This document shows, in pieces, positions 33,890 through 45,501 of a stretch of DNA of 64,000 bases. The position numbers and the translations under genes are program-made. The stretch is taken from NCBI GenBank assembly GCA_025266875.1, contig JALLLT010000008.1, positions 1 through 64,000 of the forward strand. The letters are read 5' to 3'. The stretch's first letter is position 1. Every line of letters starts with the position of its first letter. The notes below the pieces were generated by a model, which saw only the letters and a program-made list of their open reading frames with translations, ran no database searches and had not been told where the DNA came from. The DNA is from Fennellomyces sp. T-0311 (Eukaryota; Mucoromycota; Mucoromycetes; Mucorales; Lichtheimiaceae).

Positions 33890-36273
33890 TCATCGTTCAT
33901 TCGTTGTTCGTGGTGTACCTTTTTTTGGCCAGTCATTCGACCTCTTCTCTTGATGTTCAAACAATGACAAATCACGAGCCTTCCTTGTGTTTTTCGGCCA
34001 TCCACAAGGCTTGCTTTCCGGTGCAACGAGGTCACCCAGTGCCGTAGGATAAGGGGCGTCTAATAGAGCACGAAAACCTTCCACTAACGTTGCTCTTGAT
34101 TGTTCGTCGCGTGCATCTAAAAGCTTCTGTTCGACGCCGTAAATTATTGCTGTGCATTCATCATCCATCCTCGCGCAATTTTTGCCAGCAAACTTCAGCT
34201 CTAGGACATAACCGCAAAAAAAACAACCCTAACGTATAGAGAGCATGATATAATTTGTCACCATGCTACGTACCTGGCATTAGTAGGTGCCATCTTGTAT
34301 CGATTGAATTTAATTCTACAATTCCAAGTGACGAGATGGTATGCCGGCAAGGAAGCTTGTATGTACACTGTGCTGGACAATCACAATCTTCGTTCTGGTG
34401 CTGACCTAATGTCAACTTTTTCGACTCTGTATACTCTTTTTTGATTATGTCGAGTGCGAAGTGGCATACCCTTCCTTTGATGTCAACAAAGACGGAGGGA
34501 TTGCCGCTAATATACATCGGCGTACACAATACTTCTCTATCAGCATCGGCAATAAGCCCTTGATACTACGAAAAGGAAAAATTATTGTTAGACTGATAAT
34601 AAGCAACAAATTATAGTTACTTCACTAGAGTGCATACAGTCGTTGACAGGTACACATCGATTGTCTCGTAGAGACGTAAGAAGGTACCCGGCTTGATAAG
34701 TCTCAGCTTGATGGCCCAATGCGCGCCTTCAATGCATTGGGTTGACCGATTTCCAAAATGAGGAAGCTTCGAACACCATGGACCACCCCAAGAAGACACT
34801 CGTTTTTCTTCGAGCATACTATAAACAATTGTTGAGAACCGCTAAGTTCGTACGTAACTCAAGAAAATATTGGTACAGGAAGTGAAGGTATGTTAAGCTT
34901 ACTAATTTAGATGCGAAATGATTTTTTTTTCGTTATTTGACTTTTTCACTAGTTCATAGCACTTGTCTTTGGCGGTGCCGAATATGTCCATATCGTAGCA
35001 ATGAATTAATGTATCGATGTTATCCATGAAATCTCGCTTGATATCCTCTGCAGTGTTCGCATTATTGGTTTCCTTCGTAGCACGTCGCTTTTTTGGAATC
35101 GATCTTTGAGAATCAGCAGGCAAAATTAGAGAAGAATCAGTAAGAGACGTATCCTTGGTATCTCGACAGTCGAGGTAAATATCGATGGTAATATGCACCG
35201 CTATTTCATTCTTTATTGTTACCATGCTTCTTTTCCCAACGCGCTTGAAAGTTCTTTTTCACATGCCAGATGCACAGGATCGATGATGACCGTGGAAACA
35301 CTACTCTGATCGCAGACAACAGTGATTCTTGGCTGTCCGTGACGAATACGCTCGGTGTAAAAGTAGTATACACGATATCTTGTAGCTGGCGCAAGACCCA
35401 CAGATACGTTTCATCTTTCTCGTTTGCAACAATCACCGATGCAATTAAAAACGACCTAAGCTTTACCCGGCCAAGATTGGATACCCCAACAACGTTCACC
35501 AAAGGTAACTTGCTATTGGAAGTTTTGTACGTGGCATCGATGATACATACCTCCGAAAACATTCTTGCAATTGAAATGGAATTGGGATGTGCGACAAATA
35601 GGCCAGCCAAGCAGTTGTTATCATCGTACGCGTATCGAATTCGATATTGTTTGTCATTCAAAAATTCAGCAAGGGCGCCAAGATTAGCGAGGCCTTCGGT
35701 GTTGTATATTTTCGAGCGAAATGTATATATGTCGCGTACAATGCATATCTCCCGGTATTTATATGCAAGGCAGTCCAAAATTTGGCCTGGGCGAGCAGAT
35801 GCTTTGGTCATTGCAACGACGAGTTCCTTTTGTTCGTTGCTGAGCGTGCGATGCTGTCGATACACCGTAAATGCATTTAATGCCATCGGATGGGTATGAG
35901 GTACATTGCTTGTACTGGAAACTTGCCATGTACCGGTATTCTTGATCTGTTTTAGGTATATGACCCACAAACAATTGCACTTTATCGACGAAGTCTTGCA
36001 TTGTCTTTCTCCATCGTCGAGTTTCCATGAGTTATGCTTGCTGCCTTCATGAACGCACTTCAAGCGGAGGAGGCCTTTCTTGCTATCCATCGATTCGTTG
36101 ACGGCGAATCCGTGTAACCCAGAGCTGAACTGTATGGCACTGATTGCCTGATGTGTTGTGGCATAGGTTCTGCCTATAAATTCATTCCATTCAACGGCCT
36201 TTCGTTTTTGTTGGGCAGTACTTTGCATAGTGTGAAAAGACGTAGCTTCAGGTAAGAGTATAAAAGTGCCCAT
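33890..36273 (-). pseudogene. MULE-3 transposase (FAR1-like), without OTU domain
   Basis: A multi-exon MULE transposase on the minus strand. Blocks in order: a FAR1-like zinc region (GLLRLKCVHEGSKHNSW, SSIKCNCLWVIYLK, VPHTHPMALNAF); the DDE core with EVCIIDATYKTSNSKLPLVN (Asp), PSVFVTDSQESLLSAIRVVF (Asp), SILCIWHVKKNFQ; a Lys-rich segment (35.1 kb); SWGGPWCSKLPHFGNRSTQC then IEGAHWAIKLRL (Glu); a SWIM finger CDCPAQCTYKLPCRH (34.4 kb); and a basic tail ending RTTNER. It stops where MULE-1 and MULE-4 continue into OTU. TIRs and a 9 bp TSD could not be found near 33.6 and 36.3-36.6 kb. The start is either 36273 or the in-frame Met at 36228. Confidence 0.7.
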
Positions 36274-36802
36274 CGATTCTTAAACAGCTTTATTTATATA
36301 ATGTCTTTATATTAAGACTAATGCTCGACCGCGACAATTTATCCTAGTTCTAATAAATGCTTACAGAAATTGATGTCATGTATTGGTTTGATTTGCTAAT
36401 GGCACGCTTTTCATTGCCCTTACTCTGGCAATATTGCTTTTCTTCCTTAATTGGATTCATTATTCTGAACTCTCTCTTTTCAGTAGATCCAAATGCAAAT
36501 ACGCCCACTTTTCCGTGCTATCAAATGCATATATTGTACACATATTTGCACAGAAAAGTGGACGTTCAGTTTATAATGTAAACAACAGATGTGCGTCATG
36601 AAAACTACTTTAAATTGTTTTCAGTATTTTCTGGTCGCTCAACTCTATCACGGACTGCACTTAGAATTTCTATATACTTTGATAAAAAATATCAAACCTG
36701 TAGACATATACTATAAGGGTCTCCTTCTCTACTCTCAAAACTCATATATCACACCCCTTTATATATGATATAGACAGATAGATACATATGCACTATGTAA
36801 AT

Positions 36803-36872
36803 GAAAAAGTGGACACTTATAAGGATATATACGTGTCCACCCATAAGAGTATATACACGGACACCCATAAGC
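36803..36872. repeat. Subterminal repeats of the CACTA element
   Basis: Near-repeats GTGGACACTTATAAG, GTGTCCACCCATAAG and ACGGACACCCATAAG occur about 25-28 bp apart, and two more (GCGGACACCCATAAG, GCGAACACCCATATC) lie at 37391-37430. Such repeats near CACTA ends are known to bind the element's own proteins. Confidence 0.5.
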
Positions 36873-36882
36873 AACAGCTCTA

Positions 36883-37336
36883 TGGTGCATTTCACCTTGA
36901 CCTGCCAATAATTTTGTTCAACTTTGAGAGTTTTCAGCACCACCAAAAAAAAATTAACATTAAAAAAAATCCATAACATTGCTTTTAGGACCTATTTAGA
37001 GTAATTATTATAGATTAGAATTTAGTAAAAATGTTTTGAGAAGAAGTTATAAGCCGTCAAAGTTGGTCGGTTGGGGAGACTTCAGACTGATTTTAGCAGG
37101 GGAAGGTAAGAAATTGAAATGGTGGTACAGGCACAGTATACATTTAAATCCCGATGTAGACGGCACGTGCACAGTAAGTAACCAATCATTTGAAAGTACA
37201 GACAGCCTTCGCTTTTGCACCTGAACACTAACTGCTAATGCCAGCTTATCATACTGTAAGCCATATATAGAAGCGGAGTTGAATTCAAAAAATTGAAAGA
37301 AATTAAAGTTTTGGCGAGTCAAGGTGAAATGCACCA
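36883..37336. mobile_element. MITE of Tc1/mariner type, 454 bp
   Basis: Inverted ends TGGTGCATTTCACCTTGAC at 36883 and GTCAAGGTGAAATGCACCA ending at 37336, with TA on both sides (36881-36882 and 37337-37338). There is no coding capacity. It lies near the right end of the giant CACTA. Confidence 0.8.
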
Positions 37337-37435
37337 TATGATTGAACAGGTATTATATGCAGGGGCCTCTTGACTAAGCTACAGAAAATGGCGGACACCC
37401 ATAAGGGATCCCAGCGAACACCCATATCAATTCCC

Positions 37436-38784
37436 AGAAAAAAAGTGTTCACCATTTTTTTTGAATTTCTGCTGCCTCCAATATATATATATATATACTT
37501 GCTAAAGGCATTTTTTGACAAAGCAATTAATCTGACCCAGCAACTCCAACTAAGAAGAAACAATTGTATTTATATTAAGAAACAAAATATCGAATATACT
37601 TGTACAGATCAATATTTTGTGTGCTGTCCTTAGGCTTTAATGACTGCCTTACAGTGATCTGGCATACTCTCTACAAGTGCCTCTGCCAATTCAGTTGTCA
37701 ATTTAGCCCACTCTTCGCGAAGTGCGACCTTCAGCTCTTCTTTCGCGGAAATATGCTTCCAGCGCTTCTTGATTCTCTTCTTCAAGGAATTCCAAACGTG
37801 CTCAATCGGCTTCAGATCGGGCCTTTGAGCTGGCCAGAACCCAAAGCCTCTAATACCAGATTCTTCTTTATAGCACCTTGTATAGCGACCTGTGTGGCAG
37901 CTAGCACCGTCCTCTTGGAAGATAAACTCCCTGCCGGTATCCCTGGTGACTTGTTCGAGGTATGAGACAAAATGGTGGGCAAGGCAGGTGACATAGGCTT
38001 CTTGATTTATATTTCCATCCATAAGCACCAAAGGTCCGAAGCCTCCAGACCAAAAACAGGCCCACATCATCACTGATCCCTTGCTGAACTTGTAGATGAG
38101 AACAATATGGCTTGCATCGTAGCGTACACCTTGTCGTCTGATGACACGAGCTCCTCCATCGTTGCCGCGAACTGTGAATCTGGACTCGTCAGACCAGATC
38201 ACATTGCTCCACTCTTCCATTGTTCAATTCTTGTGTATTTTAGCCCACGCAAGCCGTCGAGCAACATGACGACGTGTCAATGCTGGCTTTCGAGCAGGTA
38301 CATATGATCCAAAGCCGTCCTTGTGCAGATACTTAATTACCGTGTCTTTACAGACATAGACACTGGCATGTTCAAGCATCGCCTGATGGAATGAGTATGG
38401 TTCCATTGGATTTCGTTTTGTGCTAAGTACGAGAGCAATTCGATCACTATGGGTCAATTTTACTGGTCTTCCGCTCCTGGGCATATTCTTGACAGTTCCA
38501 GTTCTCTTCCACTTCTTGATCACGCTATTGATAGTTTCACGCTTTTGCAATGTTCTGCATACAATTTCACAGACTTTTATTCCGGCCTGTTTCATGCCAA
38601 TTATTTGGTTTTTTTCGACCTCTGAAAGCTCTTGATGTTTCTTTCGTGTGCTGTTCGTAGTATCTTGAAGTGTCATTGTGAGTTAAAAGAAGAAAAAGTG
38701 CAAAAAATGCTTAAATGGGAAATTTTATGTTTATATTTTCCTTCCAAATTTGGAAATGGTGAACACTTTTTCTGTGTGAGTGTA
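37436..38784 (-). mobile_element. Tc1-2, inserted in the right TIR of the CACTA element
   Basis: The right end read inversely is TACACTCACACAGAAAAAGT, matching the Tc1-1 pattern TACACTCnCAC. The left end shows only AGAAAAAAAGTGTTCACC; its outer 11 bp are replaced by ATCAATTCCC, which the left CACTA TIR also has. It contains one Tc1 transposase with a single stop. Confidence 0.75.
37630..38676 (-). pseudogene. Tc1-2 transposase, one nonsense codon
   Basis: A Tc1-family DDE transposase of 348 codons beginning MTLQDTTNSTRKKHQELSEV. It has an N-terminal helix-turn-helix region, the GRPVKL motif between the two DNA-binding units, then VIWSDESRF (Asp), FIFQEDGASCH (Asp) and PDLKPIEHVWNSLK (Glu), with 35 residues between the second Asp and the Glu. 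The only lesion is TGA at 38224-38226: KIHKN-stop-TMEEWSNV, where Tc1-1 has Trp (KMHKDWSMDQWSNV). The end is VESMPDHCKAVIKA, the normal C-terminus. This is the best preserved Tc1 protein in the window. Confidence 0.9.
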
Positions 38785-38864
38785 CAAGTGGTTAAAAAGC
38801 TTATGTTTAATCACCTCAAAAACTCATTCACCCAAAATTCACCCAAAAATTTTTTGTAGTGTCA

Positions 38865-40587
38865 TATACTTGGTTACTGTCTATAAAGGTGCTTAACCCG
38901 CTTCAACAGAATTCAAGGTAATGAAATCCATTCACGATTTTTAACGCTCTCAACCCTCTCTCAACCCCGCTAAATGTCAACTGATTTGGTAGGTTTATAA
39001 ATCCTGTCAACCTTCACTCAATCCCCGCAACCTTCATAAGGGCCTAATCAGCGGGGTATTTTTCCAATGGCCGACTGATGCCTTACATGAGCAGATATTG
39101 CTTAATCTACCTATTAAAAGAATCGAGTCTGCTAACTTTCTCCACTAATTTTCAAGAAAAGGAAATCGCAGTCCCATCTTGAGAAAACCTTACTGCACCT
39201 TGCCACCACCTTTTTTCTTTTCTGACCACTGACAACCACTACTGAAATACTGAGCCGCGTGCTATCTTGCCGTTTTTTTTTTACGTTTAACAGCTCTTTA
39301 AGCAGCCTGACTACCTATTAAAAGAATCTAGTCCTCGCTAACTTACTCCATTAACTTTCATAGCTAACTTTCAAAAAAGGAAATCACAGCCTCACCCCGA
39401 AAAAGCCTTTCTGTACCTCGCCATCAGCTTTTTTTCCCACCACCTTTTTTTCTTTTCTAACCGCTGACGACCGTTATTGCAATACTGAGGACCATGCTAT
39501 ATTGCCTTTTTCCTGACGTCTGACAACTCTTTGAGCAACCTAAGTTTTTAATTGGGTCTCATTACCACCATTTGGTTTCGTCTCTTTCAATATGTTCACC
39601 ATCTGTTCATCATGAGATTCTAATACTTTTTTTCCAAGCAGGAACTTTTCACGTTGTGAACTAGTGCTACATCTGAGCTAACTGACACTGTTGTTTTCCA
39701 ACTCGATTCCTTTTTGCAAAGGTCTTTTAGATTGCCCTCTCAAACAGGACCTGTTAGATGATCAGGCTTTGGTCGAGAATGCTGTGTCAGCAGAGAGCAG
39801 TGACTCTGCAGTAAGAAAATACTACGCTGCTTCTCTGTGCACTTTGTTGACTTTTGCTATGAATCGAAGGAGAATGACCTGCACCCTTTCTAGCAGTCTG
39901 CGTTCGATGACGTTGAGGAAGAGAACGATCGATAAAGCAGTTTTTACTGCTTATAAAAACCGTGTCTAGGTACTGTCTCGCAACAGTTCAGCTTTGCCAG
40001 TGCGCAATATACAGTTGCCTTTCCAATCAAATGATCATACATGGTCATCTACCTAAGACAACCAGGTAAACTAATGTGTCTTTACTATGAATAACAAGCA
40101 TGATGAGCCGGCTCACCGTTGAATGACCCGCAGCGTAGCGAAGGGGATCATTCAGTCGAGCGTAGCGAGACAGGTGACGTGCTTATAATAATAATATACA
40201 CAATAGCATTCCTATAGGGTTTAGGGTGTAGATAGTCATTTAGGGTATAGTTAGCCATTTAGGGTGTAGTTAGTGACAATGCAGCTTTGCCACCGTGCAA
40301 TATAAAGCAGCCTTTCAAACTGAACTATCAAACATTGCCTTCCAAACAAATTATCAAACATTGTCTCTCAAAACACACCGGAGCAGAGCGAAATAAAGTG
40401 CAGCCCAAAGGGTGCAGTGACACGCAGTGCAGCGGAGGGGCTCACAAACCCTGCGGCGAAGCGAAGGCTGCACTTTATCTACCTATTAAAAGAATCGAGT
40501 CCGCTAACTTTCCTTGCTAACTTTCTCCGCTAATTTTCAAGAAAAGGAAATCGCAGTCCCACCTTGAGAAAACCTTATTGGGCTAAT
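38865..40587. repeat. Gene-free spacer with diverged direct repeats and GC-rich hairpins
   Basis: A unit of about 205 bp starting CTACCTATTAAAAGAATC occurs at about 39107 and 39310, with a third partial copy at 40478. An inverted pair ATAAAGTGCAGCC / GGCTGCACTTTAT (about 40393 and 40463) brackets a GC-rich segment with GCAGTGCAGCGGAGGGG and GCGGCGAAGCGAAGG. A second hairpin is TGAATGACCC..GGGGATCATTCA near 40120 with GCGTAGCGA repeats. Three copies of CATTTAGGGTGTAGTTAG-like sequence lie at 40208-40275. The frame at 39691-39969 resembles nothing I know. Confidence 0.5.
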
Positions 40588-40681
40588 GTATAGAATTTGG
40601 CCAGGTCGAGTAAAAGCAGTCACAGTAGACAACAGGTTATATTAGGGCGCGACTAGGCTAGGAAAGTAAAGTTCTCAGAAA

Positions 40682-40752
40682 GTGCATGGTGTAATAGGTT
40701 AAAGTGCTAGACTCCAATTTGGAAGGTCGGTGGTTCCATCCCAGGTAAGGTA
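40682..40752 (+). other. tRNA-like sequence near the left Merlin end
   Basis: TGGTGTAATAGG resembles a pol III A box, GGTTCCATCCC a B box with one change, and GCTAGACTCCAATTTGG an anticodon arm with CCA in the loop, but the stem pairs poorly. It is a degenerate tRNA-like piece, not a working tRNA gene. Confidence 0.35.
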
Positions 40753-41366
40753 CTTTATGAGTTTGAAACAGAAAACTGACCATAACCCTTTGTAAAAGTA
40801 TGGTAGCATAATAAAAATTATATCAGCATGCCCAGAATTTTTTTCTCTACTTCATGAAATAGTTTTTAAATGTATAATAGAAAAAACTATTTACTAAAGA
40901 TAGCTAGGTTTATAATTCTAAAGTTAAAATACATTTATTTCTATCTAGTTTTCAATATCTATATCTGTATATTCTGAACCAGAACTGCTATTTTCATTTA
41001 CAGTATCTTCATCACTTGAAATGATAATAATACGGCGACGCTGACGGGGTCTTGGTGAAGGAATTCCATCTGATGAAATATCAGATACTCCTTCATCACT
41101 AGAATCAGAGTCATCTTCATTATCAGAGTCAGAGCCTTCAGAATCTACATCCGAGTCTTCTTGATCCAACTGTCTTGCTAATGCTTGCTCCTCTCTATGG
41201 TCCAATACATAAACAGTGCAAAGGCTATGCAAAAGACGGTTCCAAAACTGGCCTTCAAACTTGCATCTCCATAAGAAAAAGTTCAAGCTTGCTTTGATTT
41301 GTTTCTTGGTAAAAGACTTAGGATACATACGAATCTTGATGCCATTCCAGGTGCCTAGTAACTTAT

Positions 41367-41917
41367 GCATCCCCTTATTTCCTCCCGGTTGAGTTCGAAA
41401 AAAATTGATTTTTGGGGGGTGGGTGGGAGGAAATAACAGTTGGGTAGGCGATTTGGAGAAAAAAAATTTTCTTTTTCCATTTTACATCATGGTGTCATGA
41501 GCAAACAGATGGCCGGCAATTCAGTAAACGATCTCGCAACAAGCTTATCGTACTCACGGCGCGAAAAAGACGATTTCGTGTATAGGAAGGAAAAACGTAC
41601 GAAACAACAAAAGGCTTTGCTGAGCGACTTTGAATAACAAACACGCGTTCATCTGAAATCTCAAACAAGAAGCACTTCAATTCCGACGATTTACATTAGC
41701 ATTGGACGTAATTGTGAAAGGAGATGGAAGGAGAAAGGTCATTGGGGTGACATGGGAAAGGGAACTGTGTAGCTATGTTACGCACTTACTTTGATAGAAC
41801 CGTTTTCGTTTTCAAATGCATTCAGCAGCACTTTTCCTGTACGCGTACAGTAGCACGGTTTCATGCACAACAGTATCGGCGGCAACGATATGATGATGGA
41901 CGAAAGGTGATGGAACC
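41367..41917 (+). repeat. Left TIR of MULE-2
   Basis: 551 bp, inverse copy at 44951-45501. It contains a G-run GGGGGGTGGGTGGGAGG near the end and CTGTACGCGTACAG further in. Confidence 0.9.
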
Positions 41918-42346
41918 AGTGGACAACTCTTCTGGTATTGTCAGGTTACCTCGTTGGATTATCTTGTTGGATTACCTTGCTGAAGCAAACAGTTTCGTTC
42001 TTTTGATGGATCCATAGCAATATATGGTCATGGTGATATACCCTATGAACGTTCCGGCAGTATTAAGGCGTTTTGCTTCACAAGTTATCTATTAACGAAA
42101 AAAAAATACCAAGCTCAACCAATAACAACTTGGTTCGGTTGAATGGGGTTTGATATGGCGTCATAGATCATACTTTGAAGAAAGCAGCTCTATTTTTATC
42201 TAATGCATACCGAACAATAAAAACCACTTTGTGATTTCCTTCTGCGATTATGATAAACGATGTGTCCCATTGTGGCTGAGAAGAGGTATGCTTAATAGCG
42301 GTTTATGAAAAGTAAAGTAACCTTAGTTACTTCCAACTACTTTATC

Positions 42347-44529
42347 ATGAACAACGAACTTTACAACGTTAACAACATTCGCTTCGCTCTCGGACATTCG
42401 ACCGTACCTGGTGTTCTTGCAATGCATGTCGATCACCCAGTGCATGTTCATTCCAACGATTGGAGGAATTGTCTAACTCGCATCTCAGAATTATGTGGAA
42501 GTAAGTGGAACACGAAGCGCAAGACGAACAGCACTCCCGGTAGCAACAGCACTGTGCTGTATAGTGAGACTTTCAACTGCCACCGTGCTGGCCACTACTC
42601 GCCACAACGTTCAGTGAGAGTCGCGCAGAAGGACAGTAAGAAGTGCGGCTGTGAAGGTCGCTTGAAAGCTACGATTTTGAGTGAACAGCCTGAAGTTTGC
42701 GAAATTCGCCTTTTGAACGACCATACGAACCATGTTCCAGGAGATTCGTTTGATACCCGCACTCTTCCTTTGACGCGCAATAACGTCGAACGGATTGCCG
42801 AGCAGCTTCGCGTTACCAGCAACTGCCGTGATATCCGCATCTCGGTTTTGCGTCAACTTGACGCAATGGACGGCCAAGAAACAGCGGGTCAGAGGAGAGT
42901 GAACTATGAAGACGTTTACAACCTCATGAACAAGGTATTTGGATAGTTTTGTGCACCGGTTGCAAAATCAAAAGATTATCTTATACTGACGATAAAAATA
43001 TATAGCTTAAGACAGATCTTTTTCAGTTTGATAACGATGATATGATTTCAGCACATATATGGCTCAATGAACGCCTCATGAACGAAAATTATATCATCTT
43101 CCGTGGCGATCCCTCGCAGTATACACAGAGCGTTGACACTTATTCGTTCGGCTTCCTTTCGCCAGTTCAACTTGCGCAGCTCCAGCACTCGCGTTCGGTT
43201 TGCATGGATGCTACGTATAAGATCACAGCTCGACTTGCGGATGTCATGTACAGCATTGTAATTCGCGACCCATATACAGGATGTGGTTATCCAGTCGCAT
43301 ATATGTTCACCAATGACTTGTCCTCTGGACCCATCCATCAGTGGTTACGTTTTCTCCGTGGATCATGCAACATGGACATCACCCATATGACGATCGATTG
43401 CAGCATTCCGGAGGTCAATGCCATCCAAGCAGTGTTTCCGGACGCAGCAATTCATTACTGTGGATTTCACGTTGCCCAAGCATGGGCTCGAAACCTGAAG
43501 AGCAAAGTACGATTGGATGGGTCGTATTCCGCTGATGAACTACAGGAGTATCGTTATGAGATACTGGGTGCATTGAAGCAGCTGTTGTTCGAAAAGAATA
43601 TTGACCAGCTCTATCGTTCAATCCAGCAATTCCAAAGCGATTTTTATGACCAAGAAGAGTTTCAGGATTACTTCGAGACATGGTGGCTACCCGAAGAAAA
43701 GATTCGACGTTGGGCATATGCATATGCAGAACGTGACAGTAGACGTTTGATGACGAACAACTTTATCGAATCATGGCACAACCAACTGAAAACCGTGTAC
43801 TTTAATCATCGGCGCAACAAGAGACTCGACCGTTTGTTTTTCATCCTTACACACGACGTCGAGTTCTACATGAAAAACGAACGCGAGCGGATCATGGCGT
43901 TGAATGGACGGATGGGGCCACTAGAGAACGAGCTGTCACGCCGTCGTCATTATGTTTCTCTTGTAGATCCTGAAGCTCTTGCATCGATGATCTGCAATCC
44001 GGAAGGTGAACATTATAGTAGCCCAATGGTTGGTATCTGGTCAGTCAAGTCGTTTGAGGCTCGATCATCTGAGGTTTATGATGTGGCTGTCAGCGATGAT
44101 ATGCTTATTTTATCTTGTACCTGTGACGATTACCAGCATAGAAATGCTCCCTGTAAGCACATGTATCTGTTGGAGAAATTCACAGGCATGCAACTTCTTT
44201 TTGAAGCAGAGCGGCATAATGCGATTGAGTTGGTTGCTTACGCAAACCCTGTCCAGGAAGGTGAGTTGCAAGATGCTGAAGCGATGGAGGATGTAAATGT
44301 GCAGGATCAATCCCTCCCAATTCCGAATCACACCGCAAACGATTTACAATTCGTCGAGCAATCAGTTGTAGCCCTTTACCACGATCGCGACCGGATACAA
44401 CAGCTCAGCACGATTTCGCCAGAAGAGGCAGAGCGGTACGCCCAGCATGTTCGAACACTTGTACAGTTTCATGAAGAAATAATGCAGCGTCATTACCATG
44501 GTAGACGCTCTGGTACACAACGCCGCTAA
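42347..44529 (+). CDS. MULE-2 transposase, FAR1-like with SWIM zinc finger, two exons
   Basis: Exons 42347-42934 and 43027-44529 give 696 residues with an in-frame GT..AG intron. The N-terminal region has a FAR1-type Cys/His pattern (FNCHRAGHYS, KKCGCEGRLKATI, LLNDHTNHVPGD). The MULE catalytic core follows: SVCMDATYKITARLADV (Asp), ITHMTIDCSIPEVNAI (Asp), AAIHYCGFHVAQAWARN, and LMTNNFIESWHNQLKT (Glu). The SWIM finger is CTCDDYQHRNAPCKHMYLL. A tail of about 110 residues without OTU domain ends RSGTQRR. There is no stop or frameshift, and the flanking TIRs are well kept, so this may be a competent copy. Removal of the element would restore the Merlin intron. Confidence 0.88.
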
Positions 44530-44950
44530 TCAGCAATCTCCTTTTTTCTTTTTCACTTTAAGCTTTTATAAATAAAATCTGTGCTTTCTATTTTCTCTGT
44601 ACTAACCGTGCAACCATCTTATCTATCATAGGGGCACATCTTTTATGGGCGAGAACGCGTTAATTACAAAGTGGATTTTATTACCAGGCATGCATAAGAC
44701 AAAGATAGTTCTGCTTGTTTCTGAATATAATCCATACAGCTATACCAAATTCTATCCAACCATACCAGGTCGTTGATTGACCACTATGTTTTTTCTGTAG
44801 ACATGTACCTTGTGAAGCAAACCATCTTTATATTGGTGGGATATCCATAACGTAAATTATCACGGCCATGTATTGCTGTGGATCCATCAATGAAAAGAAA
44901 CTGTATATGTCAACAGAAATCATCGAGCAATGTAAAAACGTTTGCCCAAC

Positions 44951-45501
44951 GGTTCCATCATCTTTCGTCCATCATCATATCGTTGCCGCCGATACTGTTG
45001 TGCATGAAACCGTGCTACTGTACGCGTACAGGAAAAGTGCTGCTGAATGCATTTGAAAACGAAAACGGTTCTATCAAAGTAAGTGCGTAACATAGCTACA
45101 CAGTTCCCTTTCCCATGTCACCCCAATGACCTTTCTCCTTCCATCTCCTTTCACAATTGCGTCCAATGCTAATGTAAATCGTCGGAATTGAAGTGCTTCT
45201 TGTTTGAGATTTCAGATGAACGCGTGTTTGTTATTCAAAGTCGCTCAGCAAAGCCTTTTGTTGTTTCGTACGTTTTTCCTTCCTATACACGAAATCGTCT
45301 TTTTCGCGCCGTGAGTACGATAAGCTTGTTGCGAGATCGTTTACTGAATTGCCGGCCATCTGTTTGCTCATGACACCATGATGTAAAATGGAAAAAGAAA
45401 ATTTTTTTTCTCCAAATCGCCTACCCAACTGTTATTTCCTCCCACCCACCCCCCAAAAATCAATTTTTTTCGAACTCAACCGGGAGGAAATAAGGGGATG
45501 C
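44951..45501 (-). repeat. Right TIR of MULE-2
   Basis: 551 bp, the inverse of 41367-41917. Confidence 0.9.

Larger units (their letters stand above)
18105..38861. mobile_element. Giant CACTA (EnSpm-like) element, about 20.8 kb with nested insertions
   Basis: The left terminus is CACTGCAAAAAATTTTTGGG (18105). The right terminus, read inversely from 38861, is CACTACAAAAAATTTTTGGG. The 3 bp TCA flanks both sides (18102-18104 and 38862-38864), as expected for CACTA elements. The inverted similarity goes on for about 190 bp on the left and, on the right, resumes beyond an inserted Tc1. Inside lie a TNP2-like transposase (27706-31426, minus), a USP-like peptidase gene (20428-21264, minus) and an accessory gene (31927-32667, plus), plus later arrivals: mariner-2, MULE-1, MULE-3, a MITE and Tc1-2. 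Short subterminal repeats GGACACCCATAAG cluster near the right end. The boundaries rest on termini and TSD together. Confidence 0.75.
37350..38861 (-). repeat. Right TIR of the CACTA element, split by Tc1-2
   Basis: 37350-37435 matches the inner half and 38785-38861 the outer half of the left TIR at 18105-18300, in inverse orientation. The Tc1-2 element lies between the two halves. Confidence 0.75.
41367..45501 (+). mobile_element. MULE-2, intact-looking, 551 bp TIRs and 9 bp TSD
   Basis: The ends are GCATCCCCTTATTTCCTCCC at 41367 and its inverse ending at 45501. GTAACTTAT flanks both sides (41358-41366 and 45502-45510). The TIRs (41367-41917 and 44951-45501) have the same length and look nearly identical; inward from them is a more diverged inverted zone. 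The element is 4135 bp with one intact two-exon transposase gene. It is inserted in an intron of the Merlin transposase. Confidence 0.93.

Noticed and set aside
39691..39969. Open frame of 92 codons in the spacer left of Merlin
   Set aside because: No recognisable motif and no spliced extension; flanked by repeats.
41440..41637. A 65-codon frame occurring identically at 41440-41637 and 45231-45428, as a small gene
   Set aside because: It is only the two copies of the MULE-2 TIR read in opposite directions.
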